Part shown: piece after piece, positions 8,226 to 16,614 of the stretch
Numbering within the stretch: the stretch's first letter is position 1
How the letters are laid out: every line of letters starts with the position of its first letter
Assembly (NCBI RefSeq): GCF_021729865.1
Contig: NZ_CP063400.1
Location: 2,418,001 to 2,482,000, forward strand
Direction: 5' to 3'
Length of the DNA: 64,000 nt
Source of the DNA: Hydrogenophaga sp. SL48
GTDB lineage: Bacteria; Pseudomonadota; Gammaproteobacteria; Burkholderiales; Burkholderiaceae_C
Notes under the pieces: generated by a model
Database searches by the model: none
Told to the model about the DNA's origin: nothing
What the model saw: only the letters and a program-made list of their open reading frames with translations
Translations under genes and position numbers: made by a program

Positions 8226-9395
8226 TCAGAGCACCCGTTGCCCTTCTCTCCAGACCGCGCGCACCACGCCGTGGCGCACGCCGTTGGGCATGTTCACCAC
8301 GCGCACCTGCACCAGGTCGGCGCGCAGGCCGGGCTCAATGGCACCTCTGTCATCCAGACCAGTGGCGCGGGCTGGGTTGCGGCTGACGATGGCCACGGCC
8401 TCAGGCAGGCTCAGGATCTCGTCGGCCACCAGCCGCAACACGGCGCTGAGCAGGCTGCCCGGCACGTAGTCGCTGGAGAGGATGTCGAGCAGGCCATGGC
8501 GCGCCAGGTCGGCCGCGGCCACGTTGCCCGAATGCGAGCCGCCGCGCACCACGTTGGGACCGCCCATCACCGTGAGCAGACCGCGCTCGCGAGCGGCCTG
8601 GGCGGCGGCCAGTGTGGTCGGGAACTCGGACATGCTGGCGCCTTCGGCATGCGCCTGCTCCACATGGGCGACGGTGGTGTCGTCGTGGCTGGCTAGCGCG
8701 ATGCCGTGTTCGCGGCAGTAGTCCACGAAGTAGTCGCGATGCGGCTCGGCGTACTGGGCCTGCAGGCGCTCGGCGTGCGCCACCTGGTGCTCGAACTTTT
8801 CCTGGCTCCAGCCCTTCTTGCCGGTGTAGTAGATGCGGGCGTGTTCGATGTTTTCCCACTGGCGCTGGCCCGGCGTGTGGTCCATCAGCGAGATCAGCGA
8901 CAGGCGCTGATGGCCGTGGAAGGGCTGGAACAGGTCGATGGTGTTGTGCGCCGGCAGCTCGCAGCGCACGTGCAGGTGGTGGTCGGCGCGCAGCACGTTC
9001 TCGGCCGTGCAAGCGTCCAGCGTCTGCAGCACCGTGTTCCAGGCCGTGCCGCGCAGGCTTTCGTGGTCGGCATCGCCCACGCCCAACGCGTCAAAGACGG
9101 TGGTGATGCCGGCGGCGGCGATCTCGGCGTCGTGCGCCAGCAGCGCCGGCATCTCGGCCCACTGCACCTTGGGGCGCGGCATCAGGTGGCGCTCGAAGTT
9201 GTCGGTGTGCACCTCGATGAAGCCGGGCATGAGGTAGTCGCCTTCCAGATCGATGGCCTGCGGCAGCGAACTGTTGCTGGACCCGAATCCGGCAATGCGA
9301 CCGGCCTCCACCGACAGGCTGCCGGTCTGCACCTCGTCGGGCAACACCATGCGAGCGTTCTTGTACACGATGGGCGGGCTCACTGAGTGATTCAT
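8226..9395 (-). CDS. phnM: Alpha-D-ribose 1-methylphosphonate 5-triphosphate diphosphatase PhnM
   Basis: This enzyme hydrolyses the 5'-triphosphate of ribose-1-alkylphosphonate to the 5-phosphate that PhnJ cleaves. The 389-residue protein shows amidohydrolase metal-binding motifs: EVHTDNFERH after the first beta-rich domain, DHTPGQRQ in the middle, SHDD and GGPNVVRGGSHSGN, then SSDY. Length fits the family. The ATG overlaps the phnL stop by four bases (ATGA). It is the last gene of the core operon phnG-H-I-J-O-K-L-M, and the distance to phnC suggests the transcript may end or be re-initiated here. Confidence 0.94.
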   Translation of the reverse strand: MNHSVSPPIVYKNARMVLPDEVQTGSLSVEAGRIAGFGSSNSSLPQAIDLEGDYLMPGFIEVHTDNFERHLMPRPKVQWAEMPALLAHDAEIAAAGITTVFDALGVGDADHESLRGTAWNTVLQTLDACTAENVLRADHHLHVRCELPAHNTIDLFQPFHGHQRLSLISLMDHTPGQRQWENIEHARIYYTGKKGWSQEKFEHQVAHAERLQAQYAEPHRDYFVDYCREHGIALASHDDTTVAHVEQAHAEGASMSEFPTTLAAAQAARERGLLTVMGGPNVVRGGSHSGNVAAADLARHGLLDILSSDYVPGSLLSAVLRLVADEILSLPEAVAIVSRNPARATGLDDRGAIEPGLRADLVQVRVVNMPNGVRHGVVRAVWREGQRVL

Positions 9396-10108
9396 GCGGC
9401 GCTCCTGAAATCACCGACGTTGATGCGCCGCGTGGCCACGGCGTCGCCCACATGGGCGTCGTGAAAGATGCCGACCAGCGCGGCGCCGCGCGCGGCGGCT
9501 TCCTGGATCAGCTCGATCACGGTGCGGGTGTTGGCCGCGTCGAGCGAGGCGGTGGGCTCGTCCAGCAGCATCAGCGGGCGCGGCTTGATCATGTTGCGTG
9601 CGATGTTCACGCGCTGCTGCTCGCCGCCGGAAAACGTGGCCGGTGGCAAGGCCCACAGGCGCTCAGGGATGCGCAGCCGGGTGAGCCAGGCGCGCGCCTG
9701 TTCGCGCGCGGCCTCCAGCGCCGCCGGGTCGTCGCCGCTGTCTTCCACCAGCGCTTCGGCCACCACGTCCAGCGCCGACACGCGGGGAATCACGCGCAGG
9801 AACTGGCTCACGTAGCCGATGCTTTCGCGGCGCAGCCGCACCAGCTCGCGCGGTGAGGCCTCGGTCACCTCCACCGGCTCGCTGCCCGGGGGCGCCACGG
9901 TGATGCGGCCTTCGGTGGCGCGGTAGTTGGCGTAGATGAGCTTGAGCAGCGTGCTCTTGCCCATGCCGGAAGGGCCGTCGAGCACCAGGCATTCGCCGGG
10001 GCGCACCTCCAGATCGACGTTGTGCAGCACCGAGAGTTCGGCGCCGTTCTGGTGGTGCAGGGTGAAGCGCTTGGCCACCCCTTTCATCTGAAGCAGGGGT
10101 GGGTTCAT
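9392..10108 (-). CDS. phnL: C-P lyase ABC-type subunit PhnL
   Basis: PhnL is an ABC-type ATPase of the C-P lyase pathway, needed with PhnGHI(JK) for phosphonate use; it is not a membrane transporter component. The 238-residue protein has Walker A GPSGMGKS at about 45-52, signature FSGGEQQRVNIARN near 149 and Walker B LLDEPTASLD near 172. 'SIGYVSQFLRVIPRVSALDVVAEAL' (shown here as family blocks) is typical of PhnL. Start and stop overlap the neighbours phnK and phnM by four bases each, showing translational coupling. Confidence 0.94.
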   Translation of the reverse strand: MNPPLLQMKGVAKRFTLHHQNGAELSVLHNVDLEVRPGECLVLDGPSGMGKSTLLKLIYANYRATEGRITVAPPGSEPVEVTEASPRELVRLRRESIGYVSQFLRVIPRVSALDVVAEALVEDSGDDPAALEAAREQARAWLTRLRIPERLWALPPATFSGGEQQRVNIARNMIKPRPLMLLDEPTASLDAANTRTVIELIQEAAARGAALVGIFHDAHVGDAVATRRINVGDFRSAA

Positions 10109-10896
10109 GGTTGCAGTACCGAAGAGACGAGGAGCTGGGTGTAGGGGTGCTGGGGGTCGTCGAGCACCTGGTCGGTGAGGCCCGCTTCGACCACGCGGCC
10201 GCGCTGCATCACCATCATGCGGTGGGCCAGCAGGCGGGCCACGGCCAGGTCATGCGTGACGATGATCGCGGCGAGGTGCATCTGGCGCGTGAGCTGGCGC
10301 ATCAGGTCGAGCAGGCGGGCCTGCACCGACACGTCCAGCCCCGAGGTGGGCTCGTCCATGAAGATCAGGCGCGGCTGCGTGACCAGGTTGCGCGCGATCT
10401 GCAGGCGCTGGCGCATGCCGCCGGAGAAAGTGCGCGGTGCGTCGTCGATGCGGATCGGGTCGATCTCGACACGCTGCAGCCACTCCTCGGCGGTGCAGCG
10501 CAGCCGCCCGTAGTGGCGCTCGCCCAGGCCCATCAGGCGCTCGCCCACGTTGGCGCCGGCCGAGACGTCCATGCGCAGGCCATCGGCCGCGTTCTGGTGC
10601 ACGAAGCCCCAGTCGGTGCGCGCCAGCAGGCGTTGCTGCGCCTGCGACATGCCGTGCACGTCCTGCAGCAGGCCGTCGCGGCCCAGGAACTCGACGCTGC
10701 CGGCGTCGGGCGTGGTGCGCGCGGCGATGGCGTTGAGCAGGGTGGTCTTGCCCGAGCCGGACTCGCCCACCACGGCCAGCACCTCGCCCGGCCAGAGATC
10801 GAAGGACGCTTCGTGCAGCGCGACATGGTCGCCGTAGCGCTTGGCCACGCCGCGCACGCGCAGCAAAGGGGTGGAAGAAGACAAAGGGGTGTTCAT
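10105..10896 (-). CDS. phnK: C-P lyase ABC-type subunit PhnK
   Basis: PhnK is an ABC-type protein that docks on the PhnGHIJ core complex. The 263-residue protein has Walker A GESGSGKTT at 44-52, signature FSGGMRQRLQIARN, Walker B FMDEPTSGLD and an oligopeptide-transporter-like C-terminus ending in HPYTQLLVSSVLQP, all usual for PhnK. It starts 1 base after the stop of the acetyltransferase gene and overlaps phnL by four bases. All catalytic motifs are intact. Confidence 0.94.
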   Translation of the reverse strand: MNTPLSSSTPLLRVRGVAKRYGDHVALHEASFDLWPGEVLAVVGESGSGKTTLLNAIAARTTPDAGSVEFLGRDGLLQDVHGMSQAQQRLLARTDWGFVHQNAADGLRMDVSAGANVGERLMGLGERHYGRLRCTAEEWLQRVEIDPIRIDDAPRTFSGGMRQRLQIARNLVTQPRLIFMDEPTSGLDVSVQARLLDLMRQLTRQMHLAAIIVTHDLAVARLLAHRMMVMQRGRVVEAGLTDQVLDDPQHPYTQLLVSSVLQP

Positions 10897-10897
10897 T

Positions 10898-11350
10898 TCA
10901 AGTCTCGATCACAAAACTCAGACCATGGCGCTGGAAGCCCAGCGACTCGTAGAAGGCGTGTGCGGCCTGGCGTTTGGCGTTCGATGACAGGGCCAGCTTG
11001 TAGCAACCGGCGGTGCGCGCCTGTTCGATGGCGTGCGCCATGAGTTGGCGACCGATGCCCTGGCCCTGGCGGTCGGGAGCGACGACCACGTCTTCGGCGA
11101 TGGCAGACGGCGCACCGTTGTGCGCCAGGTTGTGCATCACCAGCAGGGCGTAGGTGGCGATCACGGTGTCGGGAAACGACGGCTCGCAGGCGACGAAGAG
11201 CCGGTAGCTGGGGTAGCGCGCAAACTGCTGGAACACCTCGCGCGCCTGTGCCAGGGTGAGCACGGCGTCGTTGTCCAGCCCCGATTGCCCGTACAGCGCC
11301 AGCACGCCGGGCAGATCGGCTTCGGTGGCTTCGCGGATCAGCAGGCTCAT
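10898..11350 (-). CDS. GNAT acetyltransferase, PhnO-like
   Basis: This 150-residue GNAT-fold protein has the acetyl-CoA loop RQGQGIG near residue 93-99, followed by 'LALSSNAKRQAAHAFYESLGF', which resembles the corresponding PhnO region (LSTNVKR..AH.FY). PhnO acetylates aminoalkylphosphonates to protect or channel them into the C-P lyase pathway. Its place inside the operon, between phnJ and phnK, supports this role. Its ATG overlaps the phnJ stop... by the usual four-base overlap (phnJ ends at 11347). The substrate is inferred from context. Confidence 0.8.
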   Translation of the reverse strand: MSLLIREATEADLPGVLALYGQSGLDNDAVLTLAQAREVFQQFARYPSYRLFVACEPSFPDTVIATYALLVMHNLAHNGAPSAIAEDVVVAPDRQGQGIGRQLMAHAIEQARTAGCYKLALSSNAKRQAAHAFYESLGFQRHGLSFVIET

Positions 11351-12249
11351 GACGGGTCCCCCTCAGCCGGCTGGCGCGACTGGCAATAGTCCGAGTCCGA
11401 GCACACGTGCATGCGCGCGCCAGCGTCGTCGGTGATCACCTCGTCGAGGAAAGAATCGGTGGCGCCGCACAGGGCGCAGGCGGCGTCCCAGCGCTGCACC
11501 TCGAACGGGTGGTCCTCGAAGCCCAGGCTCTCCACCGACGTGTACGGCGGCACGGCGTAGATGCGCTTCTCGCGCCCGGCGCCAAAGAGCTGCAGGGCGG
11601 GGTTCATGTGCATCTTGGGGTTGTCGAACTTCGGGATCGGCGACGGCGCCATCACGTAGCGGCCGTTGACCAGTACGGGGTAGTCGTAGGTGGTGGCGAT
11701 GTGGCCGTAGCGCGCGATGTCTTCGTAGAGCTTCACGTGCATGAGGCCGTATTCGGCCAGGCCGTGCAGGGTGCGGGTCTCGGTCTCTCGCGGCTCCAGG
11801 CGCTGCATGGGTTCGGGCACCGGCACCTGGTAGACCAGCACCTGGCCTTCAACCAGCGGGATCTCTGGGATGCGGTGGCGCGTCTGGATCAGCGTCGCAT
11901 CCACGGTGCGCGTGGTGGTGGCCACGCCGGTGGTGCGCTGGAAGAAGCGCCGGATGTTGACCGCGTTGACGGTGTCGTCCGAGCCCTGATCGATGACCTT
12001 CAGGGTGTCGTCCGGCCCGATCACCGAGGCGGTGACCTGGATGCCGCCGGTACCCCAGCCGTAGGGCAGCGGCATCTCGCGCGAGCCGAACGGCACCTGG
12101 TAGCCGGGAATGGCCACGGCCTTCAGGATGGCGCGGCGGATCATGCGCTTGGTGCGCTCGTCGAGGTAGGCGAAGTTGACCTCGGCGGCGCGTTCGACGG
12201 CCGGCTCGGGCAGGCGCTCCAGCGCTACGGCTTCATAGGGTGCGTTCAT
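11347..12249 (-). CDS. phnJ: Alpha-D-ribose 1-methylphosphonate 5-phosphate C-P lyase PhnJ
   Basis: PhnJ is the radical-SAM enzyme that breaks the C-P bond. The protein from the ATG at 12249 has 300 residues, slightly longer than the E. coli form. Four conserved cysteines are present as Cys258-x2-Cys261-x21-Cys283-x5-Cys289, spacing identical to the cluster-binding and catalytic cysteines of known PhnJ. The start overlaps the phnI stop in ATGA; the long in-frame extension further upstream is antisense-type non-coding sequence over phnI. The protein should be active in the PhnGHIJ complex. Confidence 0.96.
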   Translation of the reverse strand: MNAPYEAVALERLPEPAVERAAEVNFAYLDERTKRMIRRAILKAVAIPGYQVPFGSREMPLPYGWGTGGIQVTASVIGPDDTLKVIDQGSDDTVNAVNIRRFFQRTTGVATTTRTVDATLIQTRHRIPEIPLVEGQVLVYQVPVPEPMQRLEPRETETRTLHGLAEYGLMHVKLYEDIARYGHIATTYDYPVLVNGRYVMAPSPIPKFDNPKMHMNPALQLFGAGREKRIYAVPPYTSVESLGFEDHPFEVQRWDAACALCGATDSFLDEVITDDAGARMHVCSDSDYCQSRQPAEGDPS

Positions 12250-13367
12250 GCGGCGGCCTCTTCGTTGGGGGTGGTGGCGTTTTCGACCTGTGTGGCGGCC
12301 ACGGCGCGCATCTTGCGCACCAGCTCCAGCTCGGCCTGGAAGTCCACGTAGTGCGGCAGCTTCAGGTGCTGCACAAAGCCCGAGGCCTCCAGGCTGTCGC
12401 TGTGCGAGAGCACGAACTCGGGCATCTGGGCCGGCGACAACACCGCCTCGCCGAGTTCGTCGGCACGCAGCGCGCGGTCCACCAGGCTCATGGCCATGGC
12501 CTTGCGTTCGCTGTGGCCAAAGGCCAGGCCGTAGCCGCGCGTGAACTGCGGCGGCTCGGTCTTGCTGCCCGCGAACTGGTTGACCATCTCGCACTCGGTC
12601 AGCTCCATGTCACCGATGGAAATGGCAAAGCCCAGCTCTTCGGGAACGATCTCGACCGCCACCTGCCCGAGGCGGATTTCGCCGACGAAGGGGTGCGAGT
12701 TCGCATAACCACGCTGGGTCGAATAGGCCATGGCGAGCAGAAAGCCCTCATCGCCGCGCGCGAGGTTCTGCAGCCGCGTGGCGCGGTCGGCGGGAAAGCG
12801 CAGGGGTTCGCGCGTCAGGTCCACCGGTGCCGGGTCGCCCGGCGGCACCGGGCGGGTTTCGATCAGGCCTTCCTGGTTGAGCAGGTCCACCACGCGCGGC
12901 GTGGCCTCGGGCTGGGCGCTGGCCGCAGCGACCGCGTCGCCCGACACCACCGGGGCACCGCTGGCCAGCAGGCTGAAATCGAGCAGGCGCTGTGTGTAGT
13001 CGTAGGTGGGGCCGAGCACCTGGCCACCGGGCAGGTCCTTGAAGGTGGCCGAGATGCGGCGCTCCAGCGCCATGCGCGCGGTGTCCAGCGCGCAGGTGGT
13101 GCCCAGGCGCGGCAGCGTGGCGCGGTAGGCGCGCAGCAGGAAGATGGCCTCGATCAGATCGCCCGAGGCCTGCTTGATGGCCAGCGCGGCGAGCTCGGGG
13201 TCGTACACCGAACCTTCGGTCATGACGCGGTCGACCGCCAGCTTGAGCTGCTCGCGGATCTGCGCCACGCCCAGCTCGGGCTGGGCCGGGTCGCCACGGC
13301 GCTGGTCGGCCAGCAGGCGGTAGCTGTTGAGGATGGCGGTTTCTCCGCCCTTGACGGCAACGTACAT
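12246..13367 (-). CDS. phnI: C-P lyase core subunit PhnI
   Basis: PhnI catalyses, with PhnG, H and L, the displacement of adenine from ATP by phosphonate to give ribose-1-alkylphosphonate 5-triphosphate. The product has 373 residues, close to the usual 350-380. It begins MYVAVKGGE, a typical PhnI start, and contains 'YSTQRGYANSHPFVGEIRLG' and 'QFTRGYGLAFGHSERKAM', conserved stretches of the family. The start at 13367 lies 2 bases after phnH; an ORF extension upstream is spurious. A low-complexity Ala/Pro/Glu tail ends the protein. Confidence 0.95.
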   Translation of the reverse strand: MYVAVKGGETAILNSYRLLADQRRGDPAQPELGVAQIREQLKLAVDRVMTEGSVYDPELAALAIKQASGDLIEAIFLLRAYRATLPRLGTTCALDTARMALERRISATFKDLPGGQVLGPTYDYTQRLLDFSLLASGAPVVSGDAVAAASAQPEATPRVVDLLNQEGLIETRPVPPGDPAPVDLTREPLRFPADRATRLQNLARGDEGFLLAMAYSTQRGYANSHPFVGEIRLGQVAVEIVPEELGFAISIGDMELTECEMVNQFAGSKTEPPQFTRGYGLAFGHSERKAMAMSLVDRALRADELGEAVLSPAQMPEFVLSHSDSLEASGFVQHLKLPHYVDFQAELELVRKMRAVAATQVENATTPNEEAAA

Positions 13368-13369
13368 GC

Positions 13370-14002
13370 TCAGGCCTCCAGAGCGGAGTGGGTGTGGATG
13401 CGCGTGGTGCGCGGCAGGCCCACGAGCTGGTCGTGGGTGGCGAGGAACAGGTCGACACCGCGCGGGAAGCCGCCGTGGTTGAGCGCCCATTGCGCGGCAA
13501 AGTCACCGGGCAGGCCGGTCACGCCGAGCAGCGCCTGGTCGCGGATGCCGGGGCCGCTGAGCGTCCAGCACTGCGCTTCTGCATCGACACCGGCGGACAG
13601 GGAACCCACATCGACCACGCAGGTGGCCGACTGGTCGGGGCATTGATCGCTGCCCTGGCGCAGGCTCTGCAGCGCGGGCAGCGCATCGCCAGCGCCCACC
13701 CAGACGAACTGGGCCTGCGCGGCGTGCTCCACCAGCTGGCAACCGGTGTGAAAGCGCAGCCACATCGCGGCGTCGCTGTCGCGCAGCGAGGGCGACAGCC
13801 AGAGGCCACAGTCGGCGTCGAGCATGGCGAGCAGGAACACCGCCGCGGCGGCGTTGCCGTGGCGGGGCAGCTCGGCGTCGTGCTCCACAGGGATGCAGCG
13901 GCCGGGGTGCGACAGGGCCTGCAGGGCCGAGCGGAACACCGCCTGGCTGCCGAAGGCCTCGTGGGAAAAACCGGCCCCCACCGAAGACAGATCGTGAGAC
14001 AT
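13370..14002 (-). CDS. phnH: C-P lyase core subunit PhnH
   Basis: PhnH is a structural subunit of the C-P lyase core complex, with a PLP-transferase-like fold but no cofactor. The product has 210 residues. 'FRSALQALSHPGR' near the N-terminus and 'FPRGVDLFLA' near the C-terminus are hallmark PhnH stretches. The ATG at 14002 overlaps the phnG stop by one base (TGATG), which favours it over the TTG one codon upstream. A GAGGAGG-like site lies upstream. Confidence 0.94.
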   Translation of the reverse strand: MSHDLSSVGAGFSHEAFGSQAVFRSALQALSHPGRCIPVEHDAELPRHGNAAAAVFLLAMLDADCGLWLSPSLRDSDAAMWLRFHTGCQLVEHAAQAQFVWVGAGDALPALQSLRQGSDQCPDQSATCVVDVGSLSAGVDAEAQCWTLSGPGIRDQALLGVTGLPGDFAAQWALNHGGFPRGVDLFLATHDQLVGLPRTTRIHTHSALEA

Positions 14003-14520
14003 CAAGCGCCCTCCTCTTCGTCGTCGGCACCGCCCGACTCGCGCGCCACGGTGAAGAACTCCACCTTGGTGCTCTGCACACGCTGCTGGCGTTGCACCTG
14101 CTGATGCGCCAGGTGTTCGCGCACCGGCTGCAGCAGTTGCGCATCGAGAACGGCCTGCTGCGACGGGTCCTGCAACAGGGCATCGGCCAGCGCCGCGAGC
14201 TGTGCGTGGCGGTGCGAGCGGCCCATCACATAGGCCACGCCCACCGGCGCCTGCGGGGTGGTGCCGGGCAGGCGCAGCGCACAGCGGGTCACGGTGACTT
14301 CACCGAGGTTGAAGCGCTCGCCAGTGCCGCCCGCGCGGCCCTGCACCATCATCAGGCCGGTTTCGGGAGCGCGCAACCAGCGCGGTGCAGCCGAGCTGTG
14401 GGGCGCGAGCGCAGCTTCGAGCACCGGCATCGGTGCGCGTGCCAGCAGCGCCATCCAGTCGGGCCGGGTCAGCGGAGATTTCGGCCGGTTGGGCGCCGAA
14501 CTGTCAAATGCATGAAACAT
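14002..14520 (-). CDS. phnG: C-P lyase core subunit PhnG
   Basis: PhnG is a small core subunit of the C-P lyase complex. The product has 172 residues, about 20 more than the E. coli protein. Conserved features are 'RPDWMALLARAP' near the N-terminus, 'PETGLMMVQGRAGGTGERFNLGE' (GG-G-RFNLGE core) and 'GRSHRHAQLAAL'. It starts at 14520 after AAGG; the much longer in-frame ORF upstream runs antisense to phnF and is not real. It is the first gene of the core operon, behind a divergent region with a perfect PhnF-type operator. Confidence 0.93.
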   Translation of the reverse strand: MFHAFDSSAPNRPKSPLTRPDWMALLARAPMPVLEAALAPHSSAAPRWLRAPETGLMMVQGRAGGTGERFNLGEVTVTRCALRLPGTTPQAPVGVAYVMGRSHRHAQLAALADALLQDPSQQAVLDAQLLQPVREHLAHQQVQRQQRVQSTKVEFFTVARESGGADDEEEGA

Positions 14521-14541
14521 GTCCGTGGTACCTTGTAAGAC

Positions 14542-14549
14542 GTCTAGAC
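14542..14549. promoter_or_regulatory. PhnF operator candidate between phnG and phnF
   Basis: The perfect palindrome GTCTAGAC lies in the 75-base divergent promoter region, 21 bases before phnG and 46 before phnF. It is identical to the site before phnC and fits the HutC-subfamily consensus, so PhnF probably controls both the core operon and its own gene. Confidence 0.7.
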
Positions 14550-14595
14550 AAATTGAATCCAGGCCCCGAGCGTAGGCCCGCCGAATGTCCCTTTC

Positions 14596-15357
14596 ATGAC
14601 AAAACTCCTGACCTTTCCAACGTCCCCCCCGGACACCCCCCGCGAAAACCAGAGCTTCTGGGCACGCATCGCCAACGAAATCTCCGAGGCCATTGCGCGC
14701 GGCGTTTACGAGCCCGGCCAGCGCCTGCCCTCGGAGCATGTGCTCGCCGAGCAGTACGGCGTCAACCGCCACACCGTGCGGCGCTCGCTGGCCAGCCTGT
14801 GCCAGAAGGGCCTGGTGCGCATCACGCAGGGCAGCGGCACCTACGTCGAAGACTTCGCGGTCGACCTGATCATTGGCAAGCGCACGCGCCACCGGCAGAA
14901 CATGGCGCAGGCCGGTCTGCAGGGGCGCTTCGAGGTGCAGGACGCTCAGCGCACCCGCGCCACCGCCGCGATGGCGCAGGCCCTGCAGCTGCCCGCGCGC
15001 AGCACGGTGCTGCGCCTGCAGGTGCTGGGCGTGGGCGCCGGCCAGCCGCTGCACGTGAGCGACCGCGTGTTCCCGTTGCCGCGCTTCGAGCGGCTGGAGG
15101 CGGTGTTGCGCGAGACCGGCTCCATCACCGACGCCTTCACCGCCCACGGCGTGACGGACTACACCCGCAAAGAGAGCCGCATCACGGCACAGCTGCCGAG
15201 TCCGGAAGTGGCGGCCTTGCTCAAGCAGCCGGTCAACCGACCGGTGCTGTTCGTCACCAGCGTGAACGTCGACGGCGCGGGCGTGCCGATCGAATTCGCC
15301 AGCACCTGGTTCGCGGGCGACCGCGTCAAGCTCACGGTGACCCACGATGACCGTTGA
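14596..15357 (+). CDS. phnF: Phosphonate utilisation transcriptional regulator PhnF (GntR/HutC)
   Basis: This is a DNA-binding repressor of the GntR family, HutC subfamily. Residues 20-90 form the winged helix (IANEISEAIARGVYEPGQRLPSEHVLAEQYGVNRHTVRRSL as separate helices) and 110-250 the UTRA ligand domain. It has 253 residues, as usual. It is divergent from phnG and leads a five-gene unit. The ligand is probably a phosphonate or a pathway intermediate. GTCTAGAC sites in this window are its likely targets. Confidence 0.9.
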   Translation: MTKLLTFPTSPPDTPRENQSFWARIANEISEAIARGVYEPGQRLPSEHVLAEQYGVNRHTVRRSLASLCQKGLVRITQGSGTYVEDFAVDLIIGKRTRHRQNMAQAGLQGRFEVQDAQRTRATAAMAQALQLPARSTVLRLQVLGVGAGQPLHVSDRVFPLPRFERLEAVLRETGSITDAFTAHGVTDYTRKESRITAQLPSPEVAALLKQPVNRPVLFVTSVNVDGAGVPIEFASTWFAGDRVKLTVTHDDR

Positions 15358-16063
15358 CTTCAGCAACGCCCACCGCTTCGCGGTCTACTTCTCGCCACCG
15401 CCCGGCTCCGCCTGGTGGGAAGCGGGCAGCCGCTGGCTGGGCCGCGACGCGGCCACCGGCACCCCGCTGGCACAACCCCGCTTCGACGGCCTCGCGCCCG
15501 AACCCCAACAGCGACTCACCGCCGACCCCCGGCGCTACGGCTGGCACGCCACGCTGAAAGCACCGTTTGTGCTGAGCGAGGGCGTGGGCCTGGACGACCT
15601 GCGCGAGGCGCTGCGGGCGCTGGCCGCTTCCTTCACCGCCTTTGACATGCCGGCCCTGCGGGTGCGAAAGCTGGGCGGGTTCCTGGCGCTGTGCCCCGAA
15701 GGCAACAAGGACGCCATCAACGCGGTGGCCAGCGCCTGCGTGACCCAGCTGGCCAAGCTGGCGGCGCCCCTGTCGTCCGACGAACTCGAACGACGCCGTC
15801 GCAAGGGAAACCTGTCCACCCAGGAAGACGCGCTGCTGGTGCGCTGGGGCTACCCCTACGTGCTGGAGCGCTACCGCTGCCACCTCTCGCTCACGGGCCA
15901 CCTGCAAGGTGTTGACGAGACAACGGTGCAGCGCCTGGAGCAGGCGGCACAGACCTGGTTCGAAGCGCTGCCGCCCTGCCCCTTCGATGGACTGTCGCTG
16001 TTCGCGGAGCCCACCCAGGGCGCCGATTTCGTGTTCGTCGAGCGCTGGGATTTTCACAAATGA
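15347..16063 (+). CDS. DUF1045 phosphonate metabolism protein (2H phosphoesterase-like)
   Basis: This 238-residue protein belongs to DUF1045, regularly found next to C-P lyase genes. It carries the two H-x-T/S motifs of the 2H phosphoesterase fold, HATL at 67-70 and HLSL at 179-182. Such enzymes act on cyclic phosphates, so it may open the 5-phosphoribosyl-1,2-cyclic phosphate made by PhnJ; no phnP is seen in the window. It overlaps the end of phnF by 11 bases and phnN by four. The role is inferred. Confidence 0.85.
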   Translation: MTVDFSNAHRFAVYFSPPPGSAWWEAGSRWLGRDAATGTPLAQPRFDGLAPEPQQRLTADPRRYGWHATLKAPFVLSEGVGLDDLREALRALAASFTAFDMPALRVRKLGGFLALCPEGNKDAINAVASACVTQLAKLAAPLSSDELERRRRKGNLSTQEDALLVRWGYPYVLERYRCHLSLTGHLQGVDETTVQRLEQAAQTWFEALPPCPFDGLSLFAEPTQGADFVFVERWDFHK

Positions 16064-16614
16064 GCCGTCGCCTCGTGTACGTGGTCGGGCCCTCGGGCGC
16101 CGGCAAAGACAGCGTGCTGGGCTGGGTGCGTCACCACCTGACTCCCGTGCCGGCCATCCACTGGGCGCGGCGCACCATCACCCGCGCGGCGCGCCCGGGC
16201 GACGAGGTGCACGAGGCGGTGGACGAGCTGCAATTCCTGGCCTTGCGCGAACGGGGGGCCTTCGCGCTCAACTGGCAGGCCAACGGGCTTCACTACGGCA
16301 TTCGCCACTGTGAAACCGCGCCGCTCGATCACGGCCACTGGGTGCTCGTTAACGGCTCCCGCGGTCACCTGGACACCACCCGTTCGCGCTTTCCGGGGGT
16401 GGCCGTGGTGCACATCTCCGCCAGCCCCGACACCCTGCGCCAGCGCCTGCTGGCGCGCGGCCGGGAAGGCCCGGCGGAGGTCGAGGCGCGCATCCACCGC
16501 ACGCAGGCACTGCCGCCGACCCACGCCATCGAGATCCTGAACGACGGTGCGCTGGACGACGCGGGCCGCCAGCTTCTCAGCCACCTTCAGAACCTGCCCG
16601 GATGGCCTCAATGA
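16060..16614 (+). CDS. phnN: Ribose 1,5-bisphosphate phosphokinase PhnN
   Basis: PhnN converts ribose 1,5-bisphosphate to PRPP with ATP, the last step of ribose salvage after C-P cleavage. The 184-residue protein has the P-loop GPSGAGKDS at 10-18 and guanylate-kinase-like 'RRTITRAARPGDEVHEAV' and 'LNWQANGLHYGI' segments typical of PhnN. It starts in an ATGA overlap with the DUF1045 gene and ends in an overlap with the transferase gene. Confidence 0.94.
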   Translation: MSRRLVYVVGPSGAGKDSVLGWVRHHLTPVPAIHWARRTITRAARPGDEVHEAVDELQFLALRERGAFALNWQANGLHYGIRHCETAPLDHGHWVLVNGSRGHLDTTRSRFPGVAVVHISASPDTLRQRLLARGREGPAEVEARIHRTQALPPTHAIEILNDGALDDAGRQLLSHLQNLPGWPQ

